Positions 44,991 through 56,174 of a stretch of DNA of 64,000 bases are shown piece after piece. The translations under genes were made by a program, and so were the position numbers. A model generated the notes under the pieces. The model searched no databases and was not told the origin of the DNA. It worked only from the letters and a program-made list of their open reading frames with translations. How positions within the stretch are numbered: position 1 is the first letter of the stretch; each line of letters starts with the position of its first letter. The DNA comes from Hydrangea macrophylla (taxonomy: Eukaryota; Streptophyta; Magnoliopsida; Cornales; Hydrangeaceae). The DNA is taken from NCBI GenBank assembly GCA_033977485.1, contig CM066995.1, positions 51,831,162 to 51,895,161 on the forward strand, given 5' to 3'.

Positions 44991-47943
44991 TGTAGACACC
45001 CCAATTTTGACCAACCGTCGAATTTAGGAGAGTGTCACCTCCGTATCCGATGATGACAAGGACCGAAAAATTGAAGTATTCCAAGCTCTTCAGAAAATCT
45101 CCAAAACGCGATAAAATTTCACAGAAAGAGGAAAAATACCAGGTATTCAGGAGAATTCAGGAAAAAGACATGATTTTTGGAAAGGATCTTCAAAAATAAT
45201 TTGTTTCAAAAAGAGAAAAAACCTAAAAAGGGGAATCTCACCAAAAAACGGCACACGGCGGATTCCGCGGCACTCGATGAGTGCCGCGCGGCAGTCAGAA
45301 AGTGCCGCAGCGACATTCTCCGAGTGCCGCCACAGATTTCTGACTGCCGTTCACTTTTTAAGTCTGTATTTTGCAGTGCAATACGTATGCGCATGCAGAT
45401 AAGAACAAAAAACTGATAAAGTAAGACTGACAAAAACGCGGCAATTAATTAAATGCCGCGGTAATTGATGAGAGCCGCGCGGCACTCACGAAGTGCCGCA
45501 ACGGCAGATGTTGAGTGCCGCAACGGCATTCACGGACTGCCGCGGCAGGTTTCTGACTGCCGCGCTGGGCAGCAGTCTGTCTAATTTCAGAAAGTACACA
45601 TTGTACCACCAAATGAGAGAATTACACCTGTTTTTTGCTCCGAAATTCACCAAAAATACCTGGTATTCTTGCCTATAAAAGAGAAGGGATCTTGTTGGTA
45701 AGGGAGGACCAAGAGAAAAAGGCATTTGGGGGGGGGGGGGGGGGGAAACATATACAAAAAACACTTCCATTACACCCACATTTGAGAAAGAAAAGAGAGA
45801 GTTTTGGGAGAGCTTGAAGGAGAGTTTGGATAATCTTCAAAAGAAAACTTTGAGGATAATTTGGAGGTGATCCTCTAAACCTAGATTATTAGCTTACTCT
45901 TTCTTCTCTTGAAATCTTTAAATCTTAGAATATTTCATCATCTTTCTTTGTTTTAAACTTAGTAGTCTTTTTGTTCCCAATACTTCTTTCTTTTTTTTTG
46001 TCTATCTTCTTCTCTTAAAGGTCTTGGAGATCTTCAATATCTCTATTGATCTCTTGAGCATGATCCTTTGAATCTCATGTAAGCTCATGCTCTACATGGA
46101 AGTCAAAACTTGATCATCACTTTATTTCACATAGATAGGACCCAAGTCCATATTCATGACTTGGATCCTCTAAACTTGGTGTCTCATGGAATCATTTCCA
46201 TATTCCTTTGAAAACTACCAAGTATTAGTTGCACTTTCATCTCCAATGACCATTAAATGGTAGGAGAATATAGTTTTGAGTCTAAATCCATCTCCATGGT
46301 TTAGATTTCCCTATCCTTTAGATTTCATGAAGTCAATCCATGTTTCATTTGAAATCTATGAAGAACAAAGGTTTGTAGTCTCCCATGGCCATCAAATGGT
46401 AGGAGAAATGGTTTGGTTTAAACCCAACTTCATGGTTTAATAGTTGGAGTTACCAAATAAAAGTTGAACTAGCAAAATAAAAACAGTGAATTCACAAACT
46501 GTTTTTGATCAAAGATTTTTAGTTCAAAATATAACCGTTGAAATTAAGTGAAACCAACGGAAAAGCATTAATAACACATTGTTCTACCACTGTAATTTTT
46601 GTTTTGAGGTGGTTTCATGTTTAGAATGGTTTGATCATGGTTTTTGTGAAGCAACAACAATCTGTCCAGAATTTCAGAATAGTTTCAGAACAGCAACACT
46701 CTTTTGAAATAATTAAATCAGAGTTCTAACAAAGTTTCTATGACCCCAAATAATTTTTTCCAAGTAGATTAATGTGTTAGGAAGCCACCCTAAAAAGAAC
46801 AAAGCAATTCTGATTTTTTTACTATTTTTAATAAATCGTGCAAGAATTCTGGACAGGAGATTGTAAGATGCTGAGTGATGTCTAGTGTTTTCCATATTCC
46901 CGGAGATCTAACCGTTGAAACCTTGATTTTCTTTTTGATTTGGAAACTAGACTCACAGGGGCACGTTGTGTCCAAAATTCATCAACATCAAACCATAAGA
47001 GACGTGCTTTTTATTTTCTTAAAGGTCTGGTTTGCTCTCTGCAATTTTCAGAGTTTTATGATACACTTGACCAACTTTGGTAATAATGGGTCAAAAGGTT
47101 TTTCTATAACTTATGGCTTAAATCATGCTTCAATAATGATTAGTTGAGCTTAGATTCAAAGTTTAAGAGTATTTCATAGTTTATTCTTGCCCACGTACAT
47201 ATTCATCCATATGGTTTGACACTTGTAATTAGGATTTATTCGCTTTGGATTTAATTACATTAGATAGATTTAAGCTAGAAATTTAGGATTGTTATTTCTA
47301 ACACCATATTTTACATATCACGTGAACTAACCCTTTGTTTTGTAGCGCTATTAAGGTACGATTTCTCAATCCCTCTCTAGTTTAATAAATTCCTTGATTT
47401 TTATTTGACTTTCGACCCTATGCACGACACCTTAGAGTTAAGATTTGCCTTATGTGTATATATGGATTAGAGACTCTTTTCCTAGGTTTTATTCAGTCGC
47501 ATGCATTACACGTTTATTATCGCCGCTGGACCCCGGGTAAGTTCACTTGTTCCTTATTACATATCATATCGCTTGTTACCTGAATTATGTGGCTTTTGAA
47601 TGATATTTTGTCAATTGCAATTTTACACCTTTTGGACGTGCTTTTGTGATGTATATGTATATATGTATTAGTTGAGGGCATGCTTAGATTAATAAATTTG
47701 ATTAAAAGGATGTTGAGTAGAGGCCTATCGCAAGATAGGATGAGAGAGGGTGTTTTAGTCCGATGGGCTCCTTCCTCTCTCATTCCATAATCCCTGGACC
47801 TAGTTAATCTTTGGTTTCGCAAAAGATCAGTTTGCTTTTAAAATGGTTTCTTAATTTTTCCTTTTAAAAATTAAGTGGCGACTCATTTTGTTTTAGAAAT
47901 TGATTTTGAAAAGCTGTGGGTAAACCAACCTGCGATATCCACA
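44991..47943 (+). mobile_element. 3' LTR of element A
   Basis: It matches 26151-29109 with ten substitutions by eye, a G18 run in place of G23 and a T7 run in place of T8. It has the same TATA box (45674) and RNA structure (from about 47725). It ends ATATCCACA, followed by GTTGG. Confidence 0.95.
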
Positions 47944-47948
47944 GTTGG
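47944..47948. repeat. Target-site duplication of element A, right copy
   Basis: GTTGG, identical to 26146-26150. Confidence 0.95.
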
Positions 47949-48332
47949 GCCTTTTTTACTGACTTGGAGGCTCTTCTTTCTTAATCTTTCCTTCCCTGAT
48001 GGCGTCTTCGATCCGAGTTCCCACTTCAAACAGCTCTTCAAAGGTGGAGATGGACTGATAGAATAATTTTTCATGGCAGAGCGGTTGCAGATTCTTGATC
48101 AACATTCTCACCTGTTCTTTCTCAACCGGTCGATGAGTCATTTGGGCCACTTTGTTCCTCCACCTGCTCAGAAATGCAATGAAGGATTCATTGTTGTTTT
48201 GTCGGGTAGTTTCCAAATCCCTAATGGTGACATCAAGCTCTTGGTTATAGGAATAGTGATTGACAAACACCCGGACAATATCTTCCCACACCTGTGGATA
48301 CCTGGCTTCGGACCACTTCTCTCTGGTTTGAG
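47949..48332 (-). pseudogene. Element C: gag fragment, right half
   Basis: It encodes the gag core (VWEDIVRVFVNHYSYN, DVTIRDLETTRQ, HEKLFYQSISTFEELF), very close to the element B gag. It is open from about 48326 to the element A junction, where it continues at 26150. The gag N-terminus, leader and primer site are missing: the sequence passes straight into the element B LTR at about 48333. Confidence 0.85.
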
Positions 48333-48549
48333 ATTGTTTAGAAATTGATTTGAATCAAGGAAAGAAAACGAAAGGTCTGTTGAAAACAGATACAGAGTCG
48401 CCACTTGGTCTTTAAGGAACCAAGAAACCTAATTTTGACTCACCCAAGCGGATAAGGGCACCGGCCCTTCATAACCAAAGAACTTGGTTCGGGGTTTTGG
48501 TACGAGAGAGGAAGGAGCCTTTGTCGCGACTAAAACACCCTCTACTCGC

Positions 48550-48565
48550 CCCGTCTTTCGACGGG
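48550..48565 (-). promoter_or_regulatory. GNRA-tetraloop hairpin in the element B LTR RNA
   Basis: In the sense direction CCCGTC-GAAA-GACGGG, as in the solo LTR at 18400-18415. Compared with element A, two base pairs are replaced on both arms. Confidence 0.7.
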
Positions 48566-50517
48566 CCTCAATTAGCATCCAAATAATCATCTTATACTAG
48601 GTTTGGTTCGGCAATTAATACTATGATAGTATATTACATCACATAAGAATCTTGAAATTGAAAATCAAAAGATAAGATATCATTCATAAAATCTAAGTCA
48701 AATATCATACAATGTAAAGTGAAAATCACACAAATAAACCTAAGAAAAAATCGTCTAATCATATATCAATTAATCAAGTTTTCCTAATCTAAAGGGGACA
48801 TGAATTGTTCTTGAAGCAATTAATTAAAGAAATCAAAATATGCTTAGCAAACTAGAATGATGCATGTTATTTTTTGAGAAAAGAAGATCTCTCAATCCCC
48901 GGGACGGATGAGAAAGGATGATTAGATCGAGGGGAAGCACGAACGTGTGATCAAGTTCATTCCTTATAATCTTCTTGGATTAAGAGTTACAAAAACCCCA
49001 AATCTTGCATGAATGTATTGTATGAACCTAAAAATGTGCAAAGGTTGTAGTGTGTTTTGTGTTCATGGATTTCTAAAATGACTTAGAAGTCTAAAATGTG
49101 CATGAATGAATGGATTAAATCAACATGGGATATATACAAATGTAGTATGAACTACTTCCTAAGATGTGAGCTAATTTGGAATGCATATGAGCATCAAATC
49201 AAAGAATAAAAGTTGAAATGTGCTTGCTGTGAATAGTGGACAGACTGCATATGACACTTTGCAACATTATAATGGGAGGTCAAACGTGCCTAGAAAAATG
49301 TGAGGGAAATCTGAGATCATTCTTATTGTGTCTAGAAAATAACCCAAAAAGCCAAACATCAATAGCTATCACAGATTAAAAGAAAAAAATCAGAATGTAC
49401 ACATGACTCAGAAACAAAAGCTGCACTGTTGACTGATTTTGTATGATTTTTCATAAATCAAAGAAAAGGTTAATGATGACCCATTATATACCAAAGGTTT
49501 CCTAAGACACCCAAGTTTTATAAAAAAAATAGAAAAGGTATATGTACAGTGATGAAAATGTCCAGAATAAGTGCAAGAAGTTGGGTGAACATTCTGTGAG
49601 AACAGAGGCAGATTATGAATGTGAACTTCTCACATCCAAAACAAATACTCTCATATTTCTATAATTGATGGGAAAAATTAGGGACAAACTATGATGTATT
49701 AGGAAGGTTTTCCAAGTAGCTTCATCATCATAACTTGAGTATTTAATTCAAAACAAATCTCTGAATCTGAACAGCTCACTGTTTTGGGTCATTGTTTTAG
49801 AGATATTGAAGAAAACAAAGTTTTATTTCTTGAAATCAAATGAGAGGGATTGAGAGAGGGGTTTTGAAATAGATGTTTTGAAAACATATTTCCAACACTC
49901 AATAAGGATTATGACCACTTAGAATACTAACACCAAATTCAATCATTAAGAATCTCCAAGATTGTTGGAGATATTTATTTTATTTTTGGGCATAACTTCA
50001 ATACATTCCAAGAATACCTTGGAAGTATTGAGGTTATGATCATCATCTATCAAACATGTTTTTGAGGTCAAGAGCTACTATCCATAAGGATTCACTCACC
50101 CCAAACTTCATGTCATCACTTAGATGATGATGAACTAGTAAGTAAATAAAGAAAATAAAAAGAAATGAGATGAGGAGAGATGAACATATATATAATCAAG
50201 CAAGTAGATGATAATCAATAGATGATATTCATGAAGCATGAGACTTGTAGATTGGTGTATCACTCATATGTAATGACACTAGACATGGAAGAAGCTTCCA
50301 CACTCTTGAATGCTCACTAAAATGGTGGTTGGGAGTATTGAATGTTGAAATAAATGGAAGTAATGAAGTAAAAACAAAGTTAGAAACTCACTTTTGTTTT
50401 GAAAAATCAAAGAAGAAAGCTTCTTTTCTCTCCACCCTAACCTTATCTCTACACTTTCTCTCCCAAACTTTCTCTAAACTTGCATTTGACTCCCCCAAAA
50501 TGAGGAGTAATGGGGTG

Positions 50518-50526
50518 TTTATATAG
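50518..50526 (-). promoter_or_regulatory. LTR promoter TATA box of element B
   Basis: On the - strand GGCCTATATAAACACCCC, equivalent to the solo LTR box near 16469. Confidence 0.7.
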
Positions 50527-51251
50527 GCCAACTTGGGGTGGTTTTGGGGTTTTAAAAGTGTTCCCATTGGCTCCAAACATCTGAAATCATAAAACTATGT
50601 CGTTTTGGCTTTTAATTAATCAAAATGGGACCACAAAAATAATTACAAAAACTCACTGTTCTGGGGGAGAGTGCCGCGGCGGCACTGGGCCACTGCCGCG
50701 GCGGCACTGGGCCAGTGCCGCGGCGGCACTGCTCCTCCCTTCGTCTGGATAATGCTGTTTAGGCCCCCTGATGTTCCGGTATTCGCGAAAAGGCCCTATT
50801 TCGTCCGAAATTCACAGAAAATGCGTATGAACTCCAAATTGAGGTTGTGATATGCCGTTGGAAAGGTAATGGAGTCTACTTTACATAAAAAATAGTTTGG
50901 GGATAGGTCACTTTGAAAAGTTTTGCGGTATTCGCGATAAAAGCCGATTTGATCGCCTTTTTCGCCTTTGGAAATTCATAATAAATTCGTTTTAAATCCA
51001 AAAATTATGTGCGATATACCGTTGGAAAGCTATTGACCTCTAGTATCCATGAAAAATATTTGAAAATTGTTTCGGCACCCCGGTTCCAAAGTCAAATTCT
51101 GGTCAAACTGGTCAAACCTGGGATTCCCGGGAAGTTCTAGAAACCTCCGGGAGTTCCCGGGAGCTGGTGTTTTCGCTCGATTTTCTTTTTGGAACTTGTT
51201 TTAACACTTTTCCCGTGATCTAAAATGATTTTGGTGAATTCGGACGATTTC

Positions 51252-51318
51252 GGTCAAACTTGGTCAAACCTGGTCAAACCTTGGTCAAACCTGGTCAAAC
51301 CTTGGTCAAACCGGTCAA
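51252..51318 (-). promoter_or_regulatory. Array of seven W-boxes in U3
   Basis: GGTCAA (TTGACC on the sense strand) starts near 51252, 51262, 51272, 51283, 51293, 51304 and 51313, a spacing of 9-11 bp. TTGACC/T is the known WRKY binding core. Two more copies lie near 51104-51117. The solo LTR has four plus three at equivalent places. Confidence 0.7.
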
Positions 51319-51607
51319 CGGGAACTTTCCGGGAACTTCCGGGACTTCCGGGGGTCTCTGGGAGCCGACGATTTATCTGATTTCTCTTTAAAACTCTTTT
51401 TATCGCTTTTCTTATGACATAGTATGTTTTCAGAACTTTGGGACCAAATCTGGGAGTTTTCGGGCTTTTAGGGGCATTTTGGTCACCCTGAGCATTCTGA
51501 GAGATGGAGCTGACTTCCGAGAGTCCTTTCGAGTCTTTTGCGATCATTGTGAACCACCAAGCTATAGGTCTCCTAAATCCGATAGCCGACAAAATGGGGT
51601 GTCTACA

Positions 51608-51621
51608 GTTTGCCCCTCTTT
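51608..51621 (-). other. Polypurine tract of element B
   Basis: On the - strand AAAGAGGGGCAAAC, immediately before the 3' LTR and identical to element A. Confidence 0.85.
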
Positions 51622-52308
51622 GGCATGAACTTGCGAGGCAACGCATGTCGCAAGTGAGTGCCAAAGTTTTGAAGAGACAAGACTTTTTGGAGGCTACGGA
51701 TTTAGGATAAAAAGCGTTGTAAAAGATGCAATGACAATGAGGTTAGTGCTGGTCGTGCTCTGCGTGAGCTGCCTACGTATCCCGAGGGGAATCAGACCAG
51801 GACGTAGTTCAGGGCAAGGAACCGGTCTTACATGCACGTACACACAATCGGGCGGATGCTATGCTAGAAGAGTGATGTGCAATGTATGGATGTGGTATGA
51901 ATTGTGTCATGAGTCCTATCACGTCTAGTGTTATGACCTTAGTATGAACAAGTGCTGTGGGGTGTGCCACTCCGAGTGGGCTGGTGTTGTGCTAGTGTTT
52001 GCGACCGTGATGCGGTGGATGATTCGGACAAAGACACGGAGGTTTAGAAGACTCCGGGTCTAAGGGCAAACTTTTGGAACGAGTGAGATAGGTCAGAAGC
52101 GTTTCGTTTAGAAGACAATGACCCAAGGTGCCCAAGAGATCTCGTGATAGAGCTGTGAGAAAATTCTTGACAAACAGGAGATCTGGGTGCAGGCGATGTT
52201 CAGATTGTTCCTGACGGCCGACTTTCGGGTATCGGCTCCGGCTGGTGGTAGTATCTTTCGTATTTATCCTTGGGGATGCCGTAGGGTTCTTAGAGAATTC
52301 TTATCTTC
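51622..52308. other. Non-coding stretch between polypurine tract and tandem repeat in B
   Basis: No gene. It contains the stem-loop motif at 51771-51810 (inverted, GCCTACG...CGTAGTTC) and, near 52260-52308, a degenerate partial unit of the following tandem repeat. Confidence 0.6.
51771..51810 (-). repeat. Stem-loop motif of element B near the 3' LTR
   Basis: In the sense direction GAACTACG...TCTGATTCCCC...GGGATACGTAGGC; outer arms CTACG/CGTAG and inner arms ATTCCC/GGGAT can pair. Confidence 0.75.
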
Positions 52309-53080
52309 TTGATCGGGAACTAGGATCCATCTCTGAACCTCTCACGGTTGATCAGATCTTTCGGCGCTCAATCCGAGAGAGCCGGTCAGGGCCTCCGGGA
52401 GCTGGCATCTGTCTGCTGTTGTCCTCGGAGGATGATGCAGGGTTCTCGGGGAATCTCTTTTCTTGATCGGGAACCAGGATCCGTCTCTGAACCTCTCACG
52501 GTTGATCAAATCTTTCGGCGCTCAATCCAAGAGAGCCGGTCAGGGCCTCCGGGAGCTGGTATCTGTCTGCTGTTGTCCTCGGAGGATGATGCAGGGTTCT
52601 CAGGGAATCTCTTTTCTTGATCGGGAACCAGGATCCATCTCTGAACCTCTCACGGTTGATCAAATCTTTCGGCGCTCAATCCGAGAGAGCCGGTCAGGGC
52701 CTCCGGGAGCTGGTATCTGTCTGCTGTTGTCCTCGGAGGATGATGCAGGGTTCTCGGGGAATCTCTTTTCTTGATCGGGAACCAGGATCCATCTCTGAAC
52801 CTCTCACGGTTGATCAAATCTTTCGGCGCTCAATCCGAGAGAGCCGGTCAGGGCCTCCGGGAGCTGGTATCTGTCTGTTGTTGTCCTCGGAGGATGATGC
52901 AGGGTTCTCGAGGAATCTCTTTTCTTGATCGGGAACCAGGATCCATCTCTGAACCTCTCACGGTTGATCAAATCTTTCGGCGCTCAATCCGAGAGAGCCG
53001 GTCAGGGCCTCCGGGAGCTGGTATCTGTCTGCTGTTGTCCTCGGAGGATGATGCAGGGTTCTCGGGGAATCTCTTTTCTT
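52309..53080. repeat. 154-bp tandem repeat, five copies
   Basis: Near-identical units start near 52309, 52463, 52617, 52771 and 52925, each with GATCGGGAACCAGGATCC, GGTTGATCA and TCCTCGGAGGA. A diverged unit follows to about 53200. The copies are open in several frames, but because 154 is not a multiple of three this gives only shifted repeats, not a protein. It lies where element A has the 61-bp array. Confidence 0.9.
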
Positions 53081-53664
53081 GTTTATTTGGTGCCTTGGCT
53101 AGAAATCAGGATCCGTTACAGGAATTCTCGCATCTGATCGAATCTTGCGACGGTTGTCCTGAAACGACCGATTCGGGTCTTCGGGAGCCGATTTTTCCCA
53201 GTTTTTGCCTGCTGGAGGTAGTTCTGACAACTTTTAGTCTGCTTGGGGCAAAACCTCATAGATCTTGACTGGACTGGGCCACAGGGGCTGATCGGGGTCA
53301 AAAACGGGCTGAAAAAGGCCAAAACGGGTCAAAACGGGGCGAAACGGGGCAAAACGAAGCGAAGCGGGGCCCACGGGGAGCAGTGCCGCGGCGGCACTGG
53401 GCCACTGCCGCGGCGGCAGTTGGCCAGTGCCGCGACGGCACTGGGTGGCCGGACTCCATCTTCTTTTATCTCGGGTTTTTGAGCTTTTGGAGCTCATTCT
53501 TGGTCATTTTGGGGTGTTTTTGAAGCCAAAATTCATCAAAACGCAGCTTGTGCGCGCTCAGGTGAGTAATCTTTCCCCGTAGTCGGATTTTTGATTGGTG
53601 TATTGGTTTGCCCAATTTTTTAAGAAGAAAGTTTGAATGTGACTTCCATTTTTCTTGTAGATCC
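53081..53664. other. Upstream region of the antisense PMD gene in B
   Basis: An (AAAACGGG)n-like tract lies at 53290-53365, then a GTGCCGC/GCGGCAC cluster at 53383-53442. A probable non-coding first exon ends at 53560, followed by an intron from GTGAGT at 53561 to the acceptor TTGTAG at 53655-53660. Confidence 0.6.
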
Positions 53665-55843
53665 ATGGCTTCGAGCTCAAGGAGACCTTCTAAGAAGGCC
53701 AAGGGACGGATGAAGGCTGAAATGCAAACCCCGGACTTGATTCTAAGGGACCCCCAACGCCATCTTTCGGCCGCGGCTCTAGCGAGCTTGGTATGTGAAA
53801 CTTTCGACATTTTAGGACCACTTTCATGTATTGCGCTAGTTTTGTGAGCCGTAGTGTGCACCTAGAAATTGTTAGGAACCCGATTTGTGCTCAAATGTTG
53901 ATTTTTGTGAAATTTTGCTCTCGGGCCGTGAATAGTGATTTTGTGCATTTTTGTTGTTTTTGTTGTGTGCAGGTGCCGGAAGTGGCCTTGAAAGGCCATG
54001 GTAGCCTTGCCCACGCCTTCTTGTGGTATACACAGCTTTCGCCCACTATTAAGAGGATGGTTGATGATGCCGGGTTCGGAGGCTTCGTCCGTCTGGTTTC
54101 GAAAAGCAGCAATGATTTGGCCCATTTCTATGCCCTGGCTGAGAGGTGGTGGGATACCACCAATACTTTCCACCTTCCGTTCGGAGAGATGACAATGACG
54201 CCCTTTGACTTCTCCATGATTACAGGCTTGAGGGTCGGCGGGAAGCGCCTGATTCTGGATTACTTTTACGAGATCGACTCGGAGGCGGTGGAGATGCTGA
54301 TTGGGGCTGTTCCCCCTAACCTGGAGAGGCATTGGTTTCCTTGCGACTGGCTTTACCGGGCCTATGGCAGAGGTAATCACAATCTGAACAATTCCCAACT
54401 TTTGAGGGTTTATCTTCTGTATGTCCTCGGGTGCTCAATCTTTGCGACAAGGAACGACCGAGTGAGCTTGAGGCTACTTTCTTGCCTGGCGACCATTGGT
54501 GAGATCCCCTCCTACAACTGGGGCGGTGCTGCCCTGGCTCATCTCTACAAGCATATGGGGGAGGTCTCTCGGGGTGATGTTAAATCTACTGGGGGATTCT
54601 GGCGAGCTTGGGAGGTACGGATTATTTCTTCCTTTATTTTCCATCTCTTTGATCTCCATACTTGTTCTGATTTCTCCTTTGTCCGTGCAGCTTTGGAGTT
54701 TTGAATACTTGAAGATGTTGGCTCCTTCCCCGGCGGATGAATCAGGCGAGGATGAGGATGGCATGGCTCCTGTGCCTTTATTCCCATGAGGTTTGAGGTG
54801 GCGGAGGGACGTTGTTGGGGTGAAGAGTGGGGCCCATCGGATTGTTTTGCTTAGAAACTTCCTGACTGAGCTGACGGCCTCTGATGTTGATTGGACGCCT
54901 TGGGAGGGCGTTGTTTACGCCGCCCCAGAGGAGATACAAGCGGTTAAATCTCTTACCTCTTGCCGCCTTTTGCTGGAGAGTACCGAGTGTAGGCAGTGGT
55001 TCCTTGGGGAACGGGTGTCTCGGCAGGTGGTTGGTGGCTCCCGGTATCGCGTTCCCCATAATCCTCCTGTGATGGATGCTAGTGACCTCTCTGGTGATGC
55101 TCTGTCGGCGGCCTTGGCTGGCACCGACGTCTGGGATCATTTCCTCTCTGAGACCGGGTATGAGGCTTACCGTGGCGGCTCCTTGATGCCCAACTTCCCA
55201 CTCCTGGAGGTGAGTTTCTTGTTATATTTTTGCTTTTCATTCATTGCCTATGTTTTTGACTTGCCTTTAACTTATTCTGTGCCTACAGCTTCGCGAGATG
55301 TACAGGAGACAGGCTCCTCAGGCTCCCGACCCTATCCCTCCTTGGGATTGGACTGTCAATGTTCTAGGCGCTGATGGCACTCCCCAAATGATGGAGGTGC
55401 CGCGAGTCACATGTGGGTACCCTACTCAGCCAGCGGGCGTCCTCAATGTCCCTTGGAGTTACGCTGAGGAGGGTCACGCCTTGGCAGCTAGCTTAAGGTC
55501 CTTGGTCCTCACACGAGATCACCGGGTACGTCTTTAATTTTGCACTTTCTTTTGGTTATGAGGTTCTAACCCTAGATTTTACCCTTGACAGATGGACGGT
55601 ATGCGGCAATTTGCCGCCAACCAGATGGCATCCTTGGTAAGTCTCTGACTCGACTCTGTTTTTGGCTTTTCTTTCTTTTTGTTATTTTCTTTACTGATTG
55701 CCTTCATTTTCTTGTGTGTGCAGTATCGTGGAGGCGGGGCCGGCTCATCGAGGACTGGTCCAAGATGCAGAGGTGGCAGGAGGAGGCCGTCGCCGACATA
55801 CACTCCGGGCGGTCCGACAGAGGACGAAGAAGAGGAAGACTGA
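53665..55843 (+). pseudogene. Antisense plant mobile domain gene of element B, six exons, one nonsense codon
   Basis: Exons 53665-53790, 53973-54614, 54691-55209, 55289-55525, 55592-55636, 55724-55843. All introns are GT-AG and phase 0, as in element A; exon 5 is again 45 nt. Signatures: basic exon 1 (RRPSKKAKGR), KGHGSLAHAFLWY, ERWWDTTNTFHLPFGEMT, GFWRAWE, PNFPLLE. The C-terminal exon has a short Arg/Gly-rich and acidic tail, shorter than in A. A TGA at 54787-54789 in exon 3 sits where A has Pro-Gln-Gly context; a single C-to-T change in CGA would explain it, which is inference. It cannot make the full protein unless read through. Confidence 0.85.
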
Positions 55844-56174
55844 TGCCAAGCGGGCAATATTATTTTATTTTCTGTTTTCGATTGGGTTGTACTGGGAACA
55901 TGATTATTTGGACAGTGTAGGACGAAGTATGGAACAATTTGTAACCTTTTGACAGAGTATTATGATGTTTTGCCTCCTAGGCCGGATATCTTCCAGTTTA
56001 GAGGCGCAGTGGTGTGCTTGTTTTAGCTGATATATGTACACTGTGACTGTTGAATGCTACTGCGATGGGCAGTTTTGTGATGGTGAGTGCTTTTTGCCTT
56101 GCAGGTGGGATAGTCCGTGAAACGGGGAGGTGCTGCCGAAATTTCGAATTTTACTAGAGCCGCGACAGAAAGAT

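Larger units (their letters stand above)
26151..47943 (+). mobile_element. Element A: complete 21.8-kb Tat/Ogre-like LTR retrotransposon
   Basis: It has two LTRs (2959 and 2953 bp), a primer-binding site, a leader, a single open gag-pol, two antisense genes, a 61-bp repeat array and a polypurine tract, flanked by GTTGG on both sides. By eye the LTRs differ by ten substitutions plus two homopolymer length changes, about 0.34 percent. Under a commonly assumed plant LTR rate of 1.3e-8 per site per year that suggests roughly 0.1-0.15 million years. It inserted into element C. It may be autonomous or recently active; expression cannot be seen from sequence. Confidence 0.95.
48333..51607 (-). mobile_element. 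3' LTR of element B
   Basis: It is homologous along its length to the solo LTR at 15415-18654. Its sense start TGTAGACACCCC is at 51607. The last 30 or so bases of the sense LTR (the solo LTR ends with GTGTCCACA) are missing at 48333. It contains W-box arrays (51104-51117, 51252-51318), a GTGCCGC cluster (50662-50737), a TATATAAA box (50518-50526) and the GNRA hairpin (48550-48565). No coding region is seen. Confidence 0.9.

Noticed and set aside
52245..53268. Overlapping open frames of 73-165 aa over the 154-bp repeat
   Set aside because: They are the same repeat read in successive frames, with no conserved domain and no counterpart in element A.
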